From positions 124,001-188,000 of the forward strand of contig NZ_JMQI01000077.1 in NCBI RefSeq assembly GCF_000695625.1: a stretch of DNA of 64,000 bases. The letters are read 5' to 3'. The translations under genes and the position numbers were made by a program. This DNA is from Amycolatopsis rifamycinica. GTDB lineage: Bacteria; Actinomycetota; Actinomycetes; Mycobacteriales; Pseudonocardiaceae. Below are positions 23,668-32,615 of the stretch, in pieces. Numbering within the stretch: the first letter of the stretch is position 1; every line of letters begins with the position of its first letter. The notes beneath the pieces were generated by a model. That model was not told where the DNA came from. It saw nothing but the letters and a program-made list of their open reading frames with translations, and ran no database searches.

Positions 23668-24420
23668 GTGCCGTTCACGTTGAGTCACCCCGCCGCGGTG
23701 CTTCCCCTGGCGCGGCGGCCGCTGGTGCCTTCGGCGCTCGTCGCCGGGTCGGTCGCGCCGGACCTCTTCTGGTTCCTGCCCGCCCCGGAAGGGTTCGGGC
23801 TCTCCCGGACCCACGAGCTCACCGCGGTCCTCTGGCTCGATCCGCTCATCGCGCTCGTCCTGCTGGCCGTCTTCCACGCCGGTCTCAAGCGGCCGCTGCT
23901 GTCCCTCGCGCCGCGGCCACTCGCCGAACGGCTCCCGCGCCGATTCACCTGGCGGCGACCGGGCTGGATCGCGCTTTCGCTGGTCCTCGGCGCCGCCACG
24001 CACGTCGGCTGGGACGCCTTCACCCACGAAAGCGGCGGGCCGGCGTTCTTGCGGATCCCGCTCGTCACCGGCGTCGACGTCGGACGGCTGATCCAGCTGA
24101 TCAGCACCCTCGCCGGGGCCGCCGTGCTCGCCTGGTGGCTGTGGCGCTGGTACCGCACCGCGGCCGTTACACCGGCGCCGCCGGGCATCCGCCGCCGCAC
24201 GACCGTGGCCGCGTTCCTGGCGGGCGGCGCCCTCACCGGCATCCTGGCTTCGGTGCTGCCCTTCCTGGCCCACCACGCCCCCATGACCCGTGCGGGCGTG
24301 GCCGGCAACGCCACCTACCTGCTCGCCACCGGCGCCTGCAGCGGTTTCGCCGTCGCGCTCGGCCTTTATGCGCTGGTCTGGCACGTGCGGTATAGCTCGT
24401 TATACGCGAAAAGGCCGCTC
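23668..24420 (+). CDS. DUF4184-family membrane protein without a stop at its natural end
   Basis: The recognisable protein is about 250 residues: MPFTLSHPAAVLPLARR at the start (the conserved His), then VAPDLFWFLP and ATHVGWDAFTHE (about residues 111-122), which supply further His/Asp residues of a metal-dependent phosphatase-like membrane fold, and about six helices. The natural end falls near 24405, but no in-frame stop occurs there. The frame runs through the SUF terminator and antisense through sufT and sufU to 25119. The +2 frame has TAG at 24393-24395, so a one-base indel near the end would explain it. I give the end of the recognisable part. Confidence 0.65.
24390..24405. repeat. AT-rich inverted repeat at the 3' end of the DUF4184 gene
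   Basis: GTATA-N6-TATAC. It is strikingly AT-rich for the genome and lies just before the bidirectional terminator. Role unknown. Confidence 0.4.
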
Positions 24421-24438
24421 CGGAGAGCGACCTTTTCG
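24407..24438. terminator. Bidirectional terminator after sufT
   Basis: CGAAAAGG-C-CGCTC and GAGCG-A-CCTTTTCG form a 13-pair stem with one mismatch and a CGGA loop. A- and T-runs at the two ends let it work in both directions. Confidence 0.75.
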
Positions 24439-24447
24439 ACGAAGAAC

Positions 24448-24843
24448 TCAGACGGTGAAGCCGAGGGCGCGCAGCTGCTCGCGGCCGTCCTCGGTGATCT
24501 TCTCCGGGCCCCACGGCGGCATCCAGACCCAGTTGATCCGGAAGTCCTTGACCAGGCCGCCGGAGGTCAGCGCGGCGTTCGTCTGGTCCTCGATGACGTC
24601 GGTCAGCGGGCAGGCCGCCGAGGTCAGCGTCATGTCGAGGGTCGCCGTGTTGTCCGGCTCGACGCGGATGTCGTAGACCAGGCCCAGGTCGACCACGTTG
24701 ATGCCGAGTTCCGGGTCGACGACGTCGCGCATGGCCTCTTCGACGTCCTCGATCTTGGCGAGGTCGAGGTCCTGCTTGGCGGTGGTCTCGGCGTCGAGGT
24801 CGGCGGCGGTGCGCCCTTCACGGGTCGCGGTGTCTTCGGTCAT
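24448..24843 (-). CDS. sufT: SufT-type Fe-S assembly factor (MIP18/DUF59)
   Basis: A 131-residue protein. After a charged 30-residue N-terminus comes the MIP18 domain: AMRDVVDPELGINVVDLGLV and the conserved Cys in TSAACPLTDVI. The C-terminus has WMPPWGPEKITEDGREQLRALG. SufT helps mature Fe-S proteins under high demand. It is the last gene of the suf operon, with its ATG overlapping the sufU stop (ATGA), and is followed by the bidirectional terminator. Confidence 0.92.
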   Translation of the reverse strand: MTEDTATREGRTAADLDAETTAKQDLDLAKIEDVEEAMRDVVDPELGINVVDLGLVYDIRVEPDNTATLDMTLTSAACPLTDVIEDQTNAALTSGGLVKDFRINWVWMPPWGPEKITEDGREQLRALGFTV

Positions 24844-25289
24844 GCCTTTTCAGCTCCACTGGTCGTCCGGGCGACGGCGTCCTTGAAAGCCATCCAGCCG
24901 AGGAGGGCGCACTTCACGCGGGCCGGGTACTTGGCGACGCCCGCGAAGGCGACCCCGTCCTCCAGCACGTCCTCGTCCGGCTCGATCTTTCCCTTACCCT
25001 GCATCAATTCCACGAAGGCGTCCATGGTGGTGAACGCCTCCTCGACCGTGTGGCCGACGACGAGGTCCGTCATGACCGACGTCGACGCCTGGCTGATCGA
25101 GCAGCCCTGGCCGTCGTAGGAGACGTCGGCGACCTTCCCGTCTTCGAGCTTCACCCGCAGCGTCACCTCGTCGCCGCAGGTCGGGTTGACCTGGAAGGAC
25201 TCGGCGTCGAACTCCTCGCGCAGGCCGCGCCCGTGCGGGTTCTTGTAGTGGTCCAGGATGATCTCCTGGTACATGCTTTCCAGGTTCAC
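24840..25289 (-). CDS. sufU: Fe-S scaffold / sulfur acceptor SufU
   Basis: A 149-residue NifU-like protein. The three conserved Cys are visible: NPTCGDEV (about residue 38), GQGCSISQAS (about 64) and VKCALLGW (about 127), with Asp40 beside the first. In Gram-positive bacteria SufU takes persulfide from SufS by zinc-ligand swapping and passes it to SufBCD. It overlaps sufS and sufT by four bases on either side. Confidence 0.95.
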   Translation of the reverse strand: MNLESMYQEIILDHYKNPHGRGLREEFDAESFQVNPTCGDEVTLRVKLEDGKVADVSYDGQGCSISQASTSVMTDLVVGHTVEEAFTTMDAFVELMQGKGKIEPDEDVLEDGVAFAGVAKYPARVKCALLGWMAFKDAVARTTSGAEKA

Positions 25290-26575
25290 TGGCCCACCCC
25301 GAAGAACTTCTGCGCCTCACGCACCCCGGCCACCAGAGCGTCCACTTCGGACAAATCATTGTACAGGTAGAACGACGCGCGCACGGTCGCCTGGGCGTTG
25401 CACGCCCGGTGCAGCGGCCACGCGCAGTGGTGGCCGACGCGGACGGCGATGCCGAGGCTGTCGAGCACTTGGCCGGCGTCGTGCGGGTGCACGCCGTCGA
25501 TCACGAACGACACCGTCGCACCGCGGTCCGCCAGGTCGGTCGGGCCGATGATCCGGACCCCCGGGATTGCGCCGATGCCTTCGAGGGCGGCCGCGGCGAG
25601 TTCCTTCTCGTGGGCCGCGACGCGGTCCATGCCGATGGCCGAGAGGTAGTCGACGGCCGCGCCGAGGCCGATGGCCTGCGACGTCATCGGCACGCCCGCC
25701 TCGAACCGCTGCGGCGGCGGGGCGAAGGTCGAGCCCTCCATGCGGACCATCTCGATCATCGACCCGCCGGTCAGGAACGGCGGCATCGCTTCGAGCAGCT
25801 CGGTGCGGCCGTAGAGGACGCCGATGCCGGACGGGCCGAGCATCTTGTGCCCGGAGAACACCGCGAAGTCGACACCGAGCGCGTGGAAGTCCACCGCGAA
25901 GTGCGGCACCGACTGGCAGGCGTCGAGCACGGTGAGCGCGCCGACGGCCTTGGCCTTCTCGACCAGCAGCGCGACCGGGTTGACCGTGCCGAGGACGTTG
26001 GACTGGTGCGCGAACGCGACGACCTTGGTCTTCGGCGTGATCAGCTCGTCCACATCGGACAGGTCGAGCCTGCCGTCCGGGGTGACCTTGAACCACTTCA
26101 GCGTCGCCCCGGTGCGCTGGCAGAGCTGCTGCCACGGCACGAGGTTCGCGTGGTGCTCCATCTCGGTGATGACGATCTCGTCGCCCGGGCCGACCACGAA
26201 ACGCGAAGCTTCGGGACCGGCCGTGGCGGCGTTGCTCATCGAGTACGCGACGAGGTTGATGCCCTCGGTGGCGTTCTTGGTGAACACCAGTTCCTCGGGC
26301 TCGGCGCCGACGAACTCGGCGATCTTCGCCCGCGCGGACTCGTAGGCGTCGGTCGCTTCTTCGGACAGCTGGTGCGCGCCGCGGTGCACGGCGGCGTTCG
26401 ACGTGAAGACGTACTCGCGTTCGGCCTCGAACACCGCGGTCGGGCGTTGCGAGGTCGCCCCCGAGTCCAGGTACACCAAGGGTTTCCCGTCGCGGACAGT
26501 GCGCGACAGGATGGGGAAGTCGGCCTTCAGGGCCGCCACGTCCAGTGGCAAAGAGCTGGCCGAGGTGGTGGTCAT
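25286..26575 (-). CDS. sufS: Cysteine desulfurase SufS
   Basis: A 429-residue PLP enzyme that releases sulfur from cysteine as an enzyme-bound persulfide. PLP Lys is in FSGHKMLGPSGIG (about residue 242), the catalytic Cys is in VGHHCAWPLHR (about 384), and YLDSGATSQRP is the N-terminal signature. The type II loop is short, as in SufS. The ATG at 26575 follows an AGGAG-like run. The gene lies between sufC and sufU in the operon. Confidence 0.95.
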   Translation of the reverse strand: MTTTSASSLPLDVAALKADFPILSRTVRDGKPLVYLDSGATSQRPTAVFEAEREYVFTSNAAVHRGAHQLSEEATDAYESARAKIAEFVGAEPEELVFTKNATEGINLVAYSMSNAATAGPEASRFVVGPGDEIVITEMEHHANLVPWQQLCQRTGATLKWFKVTPDGRLDLSDVDELITPKTKVVAFAHQSNVLGTVNPVALLVEKAKAVGALTVLDACQSVPHFAVDFHALGVDFAVFSGHKMLGPSGIGVLYGRTELLEAMPPFLTGGSMIEMVRMEGSTFAPPPQRFEAGVPMTSQAIGLGAAVDYLSAIGMDRVAAHEKELAAAALEGIGAIPGVRIIGPTDLADRGATVSFVIDGVHPHDAGQVLDSLGIAVRVGHHCAWPLHRACNAQATVRASFYLYNDLSEVDALVAGVREAQKFFGVGQ

Positions 26576-26618
26576 CGGGCCGACTCCTCTCGTTCTCGAG
26601 GTACCTGGGTGGGGACGG

Positions 26619-27389
26619 TCAGACCGCGGCGGGCTCGGTCTTGCCGGTGTACTTGACGTACCCGTGCTCTTCCAGCTCGTCGGCGAGCTCCTTGCCGCCC
26701 GACTCGACGATCTTGCCGCCGGCGAAGACGTGCACGAAGTCCGGCGTGATGTGCCGCAGGATCCGGGTGTAGTGCGTGATCAGCATGACGCCGACCTCGC
26801 TGTTGGCCTTGTACTGGTTGACGCCCTCGGAGACGATCCGCAGCGCGTCGACGTCGAGGCCGGAGTCGGTCTCGTCGAGGATGGCGAACTTCGGCTTGAG
26901 CAGGGTCAGCTGCAGGATCTCGTGGCGCTTCTTCTCGCCGCCGGAGAAACCCTCGTTGACCGAGCGCTCGGCGAACTCCTGCGAGATCTCGAGCTTGCCC
27001 ATCTCCTCCTTGACCTCCTTGACCCAGTGGCGCAGCTTGGGGGCCTCGCCACGGACCGCGGTGGCCGCGGTGCGGAGGAAGTTGGACATCGACACGCCGG
27101 GCACCTCGACCGGGTACTGCATGGCCAGGAAGAGGCCGGCGCGGGCGCGCTCGTCGACGCTCATCTCGAGCACGTTCTCGCCGTCGAGGAGCACCTCGCC
27201 GGAGGTCACCTGGTACTTGGGGTGACCGGCGATGGCGTAGGACAGGGTGGACTTGCCCGAGCCGTTCGGGCCCATGATCGCGTGCGTCTCGCCTGAGGAG
27301 ATCGTCAGGTTGACGCCCTTGAGGATCTCCTTGGCGCCCTCTTCGGTCGTGACCGAGGCGTGGAGGTCCTTGATTTCCAGCGTAGCCAT
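26619..27389 (-). CDS. sufC: Fe-S assembly ATPase SufC
   Basis: A 256-residue ABC-type ATPase. Walker A is GPNGSGKSTL (about residue 39), the signature is FSGGEKKRHEI and Walker B is AILDETDSGLD. It binds SufB and SufD and drives the conformational change for cluster assembly. The open frame extends upstream into sufD, but the ATG at 27389 gives the standard length and follows a GAAGAA purine run. Confidence 0.95.
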   Translation of the reverse strand: MATLEIKDLHASVTTEEGAKEILKGVNLTISSGETHAIMGPNGSGKSTLSYAIAGHPKYQVTSGEVLLDGENVLEMSVDERARAGLFLAMQYPVEVPGVSMSNFLRTAATAVRGEAPKLRHWVKEVKEEMGKLEISQEFAERSVNEGFSGGEKKRHEILQLTLLKPKFAILDETDSGLDVDALRIVSEGVNQYKANSEVGVMLITHYTRILRHITPDFVHVFAGGKIVESGGKELADELEEHGYVKYTGKTEPAAV

Positions 27390-27418
27390 TTCTTCGTTTC
27401 CTAAGTCAGAGAGGGCGG

Positions 27419-28591
27419 TCAGGCACCGACGGCTTCGAGTTCGGCCTCGATCGCGGCTTCGAGGCGCTCGCGCACCTCGGGGACGTCGATCTTCACCAGG
27501 ATTTCGTGGAAGAACCCGCGCACGACCAGGCGCCGCGCGGCTTCTTCGGCGATCCCGCGCGACTGCAGGTAGAACAACTGCTCGTCGTCGAACCTTCCCG
27601 TCGCGCTCGCGTGGCCGGCGCCTTCGATCTCGCCGGTCTCGATCTCGAGGTTCGGCACCGAGTCCGCGCGCGCACCCGGCGTGAGCACCAGGTTGCGGTT
27701 GAGCTCGTAGGTGTCGGTGGCCTCGGCGGCCGCGCGGATCAGGACGTCGCCGATCCACACCGTGTGCGCGCCTTCGCCCTGCAGCGCGCCCTTGTACATC
27801 ACGTTCGACTTGCAGTTCGGGACCGCGTGGTCGACGAACAGCCGGTGTTCCTGGTGCTGGCCGGCGTCGGCGAAGTACACGCCGAGCATCTCGACGTCGC
27901 CGCCCTTGTCCGCGAACGTCGCCGTCGGCGAGATGCGGACCAGGTCGCCGCCCAGGGTGATCACGGTGTGCCGCAGGGCGGCGTCGCGGCCCAGCTTCAG
28001 GTGCTGCTCGGAGACGTGCACCGCGTCGTCGGCCCAGTCCTGGACGCTGACCACGGTGACCTTGGCGCCGTCGCCGATGACGAACTCGACGTTGTCGGCG
28101 TAGGTACCGGAGCCGACGTGGTCGAGCACGATGACGGCTTCGGCGAACGCCTCGGCGCGGACCTGCAGGTGCCCGTAGGCGACCTTGTCCTCGCCCGGGC
28201 CGTGGATGCGCAGCACCGACGGCTTCGACGCCTTCGTCTCCTTCGGCACCGTCACGATGGTGGCCTTGGTGAACGCCGAGTACGCCTGCGCGGCGATCCG
28301 GTCGCTGGGGACGCCGGCCTGGCCCAGCCGCGGGTCGTCGCGGCCGACGGTCACGATGCCCAGCTCGGGCGCGGCGTCGGCTTCGAGGGTGATCTCGCCG
28401 GTGGCGACCGCGCTGCCGTCGTGCAGGCCGCGCAGCCGCTTCATCGGCGTGAAGCGCCAGTTCTCCTCGCGGCCGCCCGGGACCTCGAAGGCCTCGACGT
28501 CGTAGGAGGTGAACCGCTCCGCGCGGGAGGCCGCCGGGATGACGGCCCCCTCGCGGAGGGCTTCGGAAACGTTGTTCTCGGTAACCGACAT
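27419..28591 (-). CDS. sufD: Fe-S assembly protein SufD
   Basis: A 390-residue SufBD-fold protein, mostly a right-handed beta-helix with a helical C-terminus containing SRGIAEEAARRLVVRGFF, the SufC-binding segment. It pairs with SufB in the SufBC2D scaffold. The conserved His is in LFVDHAVPNCKS. It starts two bases after sufB ends and is 29 bases from sufC. Confidence 0.95.
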   Translation of the reverse strand: MSVTENNVSEALREGAVIPAASRAERFTSYDVEAFEVPGGREENWRFTPMKRLRGLHDGSAVATGEITLEADAAPELGIVTVGRDDPRLGQAGVPSDRIAAQAYSAFTKATIVTVPKETKASKPSVLRIHGPGEDKVAYGHLQVRAEAFAEAVIVLDHVGSGTYADNVEFVIGDGAKVTVVSVQDWADDAVHVSEQHLKLGRDAALRHTVITLGGDLVRISPTATFADKGGDVEMLGVYFADAGQHQEHRLFVDHAVPNCKSNVMYKGALQGEGAHTVWIGDVLIRAAAEATDTYELNRNLVLTPGARADSVPNLEIETGEIEGAGHASATGRFDDEQLFYLQSRGIAEEAARRLVVRGFFHEILVKIDVPEVRERLEAAIEAELEAVGA

Positions 28592-28593
28592 GA

Positions 28594-30042
28594 CTAGCCG
28601 ACGGACCCTTCCATCTGGAGCTCGATCAGGCGGTTCAGCTCGAGCGCGTACTCCATCGGCAGCTCACGGGCGATCGGCTCGACGAAGCCGCGCACGATCA
28701 TCGCCATCGCCTCGGCCTCGTCGAGGCCGCGCGACATCAGGTAGAACAGCTGGTCTTCGCTGACCTTGGACACCGTGGCCTCGTGGCCCATGGACACCTC
28801 GTCGTTGCGGATGTCCACGTACGGGTACGTGTCCGAGCGCGAGATGGTGTCCACCAGCAGCGCGTCGCAGACCACGCTGGACCGCGAGTGGTGCGCCCGC
28901 TTCGCGACCTTGACCAGGCCGCGGTAGGACGTCCGGCCGCCGCCGCGCGCCACCGACTTCGACACGATGGTCGAGGACGTGTACGGCGCGAGGTGCTCCA
29001 TCTTGGCGCCCGCGTCCTGGTGCTGGCCCTCGCCCGCGAACGCGACCGACAGGACCTCGCCCTTGGCGTGCTCGCCCATGAGGAACACCGACGGGTACTT
29101 CATCGTCACCTTGGAACCGATGTTGCCGTCGATCCATTCCATGGTCGCGCCCTCTTCGCACTTGGCGCGCTTGGTGACCAGGTTGTAGACGTTGTTCGAC
29201 CAGTTCTGGATGGTCGTGTAGCGGCAGCGGGCGCCCTTCTTGACGATGATCTCCACGACCGCCGAGTGCAGCGAGTCGGACTGGTAGATCGGCGCCGTGC
29301 AACCCTCGACGTAGTGCACGTACGCACCTTCGTCGACGATGATCAGGGTGCGCTCGAACTGGCCCATGTTCTCGGTGTTGATCCGGAAGTAGGCCTGCAG
29401 CGGGATCTCGACGTGCACGCCCTTCGGCACGTAGATGAACGAGCCGCCGGACCACACCGCCGTGTTCAGCGCGGAGAACTTGTTGTCGCCGGCCGGGATG
29501 ACCGAGCCGAAGTACTCCTGGAACAGCTCCGGGTGCTCCTTGAGCGCGGAGTCGGTGTCCAGGAACAGGACGCCCTGCTCCTCCAGGTCCTCGCGGATCT
29601 GGTGGTAGACGACCTCGGACTCGTACTGCGCGGCGACCCCGGCGACGAGGCGCTGCTTCTCCGCCTCGGGGATGCCCAGCTTGTCGTACGTGTTCTTGAT
29701 GTCCTCGGGCAGTTCCTCCCAGGAGGTGGCCTGCTTCTCCGTGGACCGCACGAAGTACTTGATGTTGTCGAAGTCGATCCCGGAGAGGTCGGCCCCCCAG
29801 TTGGGCATGGGCTTCTTCTCGAAGAGCTTGAGCGCCTTGAGTCGCGCTTCGCGCATCCACTCCGGCTCGGACTTCTTCGAGGAGATGTCGGTGACGACGT
29901 CCTCGTTCAGCCCGCGGCGGGCGCTGGCGCCCGCCACGTCGGAGTCCGCCCAGCCGAACGCGTACTTGCCAAGGGACTCGATGGTCTCTTCCTGGCTCAG
30001 TGGCGCGGTGGTGGGAGTGCGCTGCTCGGCAGCGGCAGTCAT
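28594..30042 (-). CDS. sufB: Fe-S scaffold protein SufB
   Basis: A 482-residue SufBD-fold protein. Family landmarks include KYAFGWADSDVAG near the start, YVEGCTAPIY with the scaffold Cys, WIDGNIGSKVTMKYPSV and the C-terminal MSRGLDEAEAMAMIVRGFV. No intein interrupts it, unlike M. tuberculosis SufB. The ATG at 30042 has GGAGGG eight bases upstream and overlaps the sufR stop (ATGA). The open frame before it is not used. Confidence 0.95.
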   Translation of the reverse strand: MTAAAEQRTPTTAPLSQEETIESLGKYAFGWADSDVAGASARRGLNEDVVTDISSKKSEPEWMREARLKALKLFEKKPMPNWGADLSGIDFDNIKYFVRSTEKQATSWEELPEDIKNTYDKLGIPEAEKQRLVAGVAAQYESEVVYHQIREDLEEQGVLFLDTDSALKEHPELFQEYFGSVIPAGDNKFSALNTAVWSGGSFIYVPKGVHVEIPLQAYFRINTENMGQFERTLIIVDEGAYVHYVEGCTAPIYQSDSLHSAVVEIIVKKGARCRYTTIQNWSNNVYNLVTKRAKCEEGATMEWIDGNIGSKVTMKYPSVFLMGEHAKGEVLSVAFAGEGQHQDAGAKMEHLAPYTSSTIVSKSVARGGGRTSYRGLVKVAKRAHHSRSSVVCDALLVDTISRSDTYPYVDIRNDEVSMGHEATVSKVSEDQLFYLMSRGLDEAEAMAMIVRGFVEPIARELPMEYALELNRLIELQMEGSVG

Positions 30043-30857
30043 GCGGGTTTCCCTCCATTCGGGATCCGTGCTGTGTGCCCCTCGGGGGACACCGTTCTTC
30101 CCGGCTCGGGATGGGCCGGGTGACCCGTCGTGACGGGTACGTGGGTGGTGCACGCGGAATCACCGCGCGCGATGGTCGCCAGCCGCTGGACGTGGGTGCC
30201 CAGCAGCCGCGCGAACGCCTCCGTCTCGGCCTCGCACAGCTGCGGGAACTCCGCGGCCACGTGGGCGACCGGACAGTGGTGCTGGCACAGCTGCGCGCCC
30301 ACGTTCTGACCAGGAGCCGGGGCGCCGACCTGGCGGGTCGACGCAGCGTAGCCTTCCCTGCTCAGCGCGGCCGCGAGGGCCTCCGCGCGTGCCGCGGGAT
30401 CACCCGGACCGGTGATCGCGGCGCGGTGCGGGCCGACCAGCTTCTCGATGCGCTGCTCGGCGAAGGCGCGGACGGCGCCTTCGCCGGCGTGCTCGGCCAG
30501 GAAGCGGATCGCGGAGACGGCCAGGTCGTCGTAGGCGTGCCCGAAGCGGGCCCGGCCGGGCTCGGTCAGCAGGAACAGCTTCGCCGGACGGCCCCGGCCC
30601 CGGGGACCGCGGCGCGGCGCGTCCCGGGTCTCGGCTTCGCCGTCCGCGAGCAGCGCGTCCAGGTGCCGCCGGACGGCGGTGGGACTGATCCCGAGCTGCT
30701 CGGCGACCACGACGGCGGTCATGGGACCCTGTTCCAGCAGCAACCGGGCGACCTCGTGCCGGGTCTTGCCCTCGGCGCTGACCTGCGACGGGACGTGCGG
30801 CTGGCCGGCCCGCGGCAGCTCGCCGCCCGCCTGGTCACCCGCCGCCGTCTTTTTCAC
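30039..30857 (-). CDS. sufR: Fe-S cluster-sensing repressor SufR
   Basis: A 272-residue winged-helix regulator, first gene of the suf operon. The helix-turn-helix is MTAVVVAEQLGISPTAVRRH. The C-terminal cluster site is visible as CQHHCP with a following His and PQLCEAE, matching the Cys ligands of mycobacterial and streptomycete SufR. In those species, cluster-bound SufR represses suf. The GTG at 30857 is taken as the start because it begins the conserved N-terminus and lies within the operator; the frame is open for 2.7 kb upstream by chance. Initiation is probably leaderless. Confidence 0.9.
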   Translation of the reverse strand: MKKTAAGDQAGGELPRAGQPHVPSQVSAEGKTRHEVARLLLEQGPMTAVVVAEQLGISPTAVRRHLDALLADGEAETRDAPRRGPRGRGRPAKLFLLTEPGRARFGHAYDDLAVSAIRFLAEHAGEGAVRAFAEQRIEKLVGPHRAAITGPGDPAARAEALAAALSREGYAASTRQVGAPAPGQNVGAQLCQHHCPVAHVAAEFPQLCEAETEAFARLLGTHVQRLATIARGDSACTTHVPVTTGHPAHPEPGRTVSPEGHTARIPNGGKPA

Positions 30858-30868
30858 AACACAAGTGT
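30854..30868 (-). promoter_or_regulatory. Candidate SufR operator over the start of sufR
   Basis: On the minus strand ACACT-TGTGT-TGTGA, matching the ACACT-N5-TGTGA motif that I recall for M. tuberculosis SufR. The GTG start codon lies inside the right half-site and a -10-like CACACT overlaps the left, so binding would block the promoter. Confidence 0.65.
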
Positions 30869-30938
30869 GTCTTATTTCCGGGTGATCGGCAAAGGCGGGG
30901 TGTCCGGCAGTGACCCGACTCACTCGCCGGGCGACCGA

Positions 30939-30944
30939 TACCCT
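30939..30944 (+). promoter_or_regulatory. -10 box of leaderless mptB transcript
   Basis: TACCCT, six bases before the GTG at 30951. Confidence 0.4.
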
Positions 30945-30950
30945 GCACGC

Positions 30951-32609
30951 GTGGCAGTGGGCGAACAGGAGCAGCAAGTGGCACGGCTCGAAACCGGGAG
31001 TGCCCACCCCGTCACGCTCTCCCCGGTCCGCCCCCGCGAGCCGCTGCCCCTGGAGGCCGGCGAGCAGCGCGGGCTGAACGTCGTCCGCCGCTTCGGCACG
31101 GTCGGGTCGCTGTTCCTCGCGCTCGGCTCCCTCGGCGCCGGCGCCGCCCCGGTGATCAACCCGGTGCAGGAGATCCCGGTGCTGCGGCTGTTCACCCGGA
31201 TCCCCACGGTGTCGCTCGCCATCGCCATCTCCGGGATGGGCATCCTGGTGCTGAGCTGGCTGATGCTCGGCCGGTTCGCCCAGCCCAGCCGCACGCGCCT
31301 GGCGTCGCAGGGCCAGCTCGCGCGCACCATCGCGCTGTGGGTGCTGCCGCTGCTGGTCATCCCGCCGCTGTTCTCCCGCGACGTCTACAGCTACCTGGCG
31401 CAGAGCGAGATCGTGCACCGCGGCATGGACCCGTACGTCCTCGGCCCGGCGCAGGCCCTCGGCGTCGCCGACCCGTTCACCGCGGGCGTGTCGAACATGT
31501 GGCGCGAGACGCCGGCGCCGTACGGGCCGCTGGTGCTGCGCCTCGGCGGCTGGCTGGCGCCGATCTCGGGCAACAGCATCGCCGTCGGCGTGCTGCTGCA
31601 GCGGGCGCTGGCGCTGGTCGGGGTGATCCTCATCGTCTGGGCGCTGCCCCGGCTGGCGCGCCGCTTCGGCGTCCAGCCCGCGACCGCGCTGTGGCTCGGC
31701 GCCCTGAACCCGCTGCTGATCTTCCACTTCGTCGCCGGCGCCCACAACGACGCGCTCGCCGTCGGCCTGATGCTCGCCGGGCTGGAGGTGGGCATCCGGC
31801 GGCTGCCGATCCGCGTGAAGGGCGACACGCCGCCCCCGCTCGCGCCCGGGGAACTGCGGTACATCGCGCTCGGCGTCGCGATCATCACCCTCGGCGTCGC
31901 GGTGAAGCTGCCCGCGGTCTTCGCGCTGCCGTTCTTCGCGGTGATGGTGGCGCGACGCCGGCACGGCAGGCTGAAGGACCTCTTCCTGGCCGGCGCGCCG
32001 ATGGCGCTGTGGTTCGGCGTGGTCCTGGTCGCCGTCTGCTTCGGCACCGGGCTCGGCTTCGGCTGGTTCGGGGCGACGTTCAACACCCCCGGCCTGGTCC
32101 GCTCCTGGATCTCCCCCACCGCCGAGCTGGCCAACCTCTCCGGCGTCCTGGGCATCGCGCTCGGGCTGGGCAACCACACGAACGCGCTGGTGCCGATCCT
32201 CGGCGCGCTCGGTTACCTCGTCGCGATCGGGATCACCTTCAAGTTCCTCTGGGACAGCTTCAAGTGGCGCTACCGGCCGATCATCGGGCTCGGCGTGTCC
32301 ATGGGCGCGGTGATGATCCTGCAGATCAACCTGCAGCCCTGGTACGTGCTCTGGGCGGTGATCCCGCTCGCCGCCGCGGCCGGGACGTCGCGGTTCCGGG
32401 TGGCGGCGGCGGTGCTGTCGGCCGCCCTGCCGTTCCTGCTCCCGCCGACCGGCAGCACCTTCGACGGCCGCCCGTACGTCCTGCCGTTCGCCTACGGCGC
32501 GGCGATCGTCGTCTGCGGCGGCGGGATGCTGATCGTGCGGCGGCTCGCTCCCGCGTTGCTCGCCAAGCCGTCCCCGCGGGTGCCCGAGCCGGTCGACGCC
32601 GTATCGTGA
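30951..32609 (+). CDS. mptB: Alpha-1,6-mannosyltransferase MptB-like (polyprenol-phosphomannose dependent)
   Basis: A 552-residue GT-C membrane glycosyltransferase with about 13 helices. The acidic pair expected in the first outside loop is seen as PPLFSRDVYSYLAQ, with MDPYVLGPA following. In mycobacteria and corynebacteria MptB extends the mannan core of lipomannan. The gene is divergent from sufR, the same arrangement as in M. tuberculosis, which supports the assignment. The GTG at 30951 fits the -10 spacing and leaves a 50-residue cytosolic N-terminus. A TATCGT at its 3' end may start transcription of the ABC genes. Confidence 0.85.
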   Translation: MAVGEQEQQVARLETGSAHPVTLSPVRPREPLPLEAGEQRGLNVVRRFGTVGSLFLALGSLGAGAAPVINPVQEIPVLRLFTRIPTVSLAIAISGMGILVLSWLMLGRFAQPSRTRLASQGQLARTIALWVLPLLVIPPLFSRDVYSYLAQSEIVHRGMDPYVLGPAQALGVADPFTAGVSNMWRETPAPYGPLVLRLGGWLAPISGNSIAVGVLLQRALALVGVILIVWALPRLARRFGVQPATALWLGALNPLLIFHFVAGAHNDALAVGLMLAGLEVGIRRLPIRVKGDTPPPLAPGELRYIALGVAIITLGVAVKLPAVFALPFFAVMVARRRHGRLKDLFLAGAPMALWFGVVLVAVCFGTGLGFGWFGATFNTPGLVRSWISPTAELANLSGVLGIALGLGNHTNALVPILGALGYLVAIGITFKFLWDSFKWRYRPIIGLGVSMGAVMILQINLQPWYVLWAVIPLAAAAGTSRFRVAAAVLSAALPFLLPPTGSTFDGRPYVLPFAYGAAIVVCGGGMLIVRRLAPALLAKPSPRVPEPVDAVS

Positions 32610-32615
32610 CCCGAC

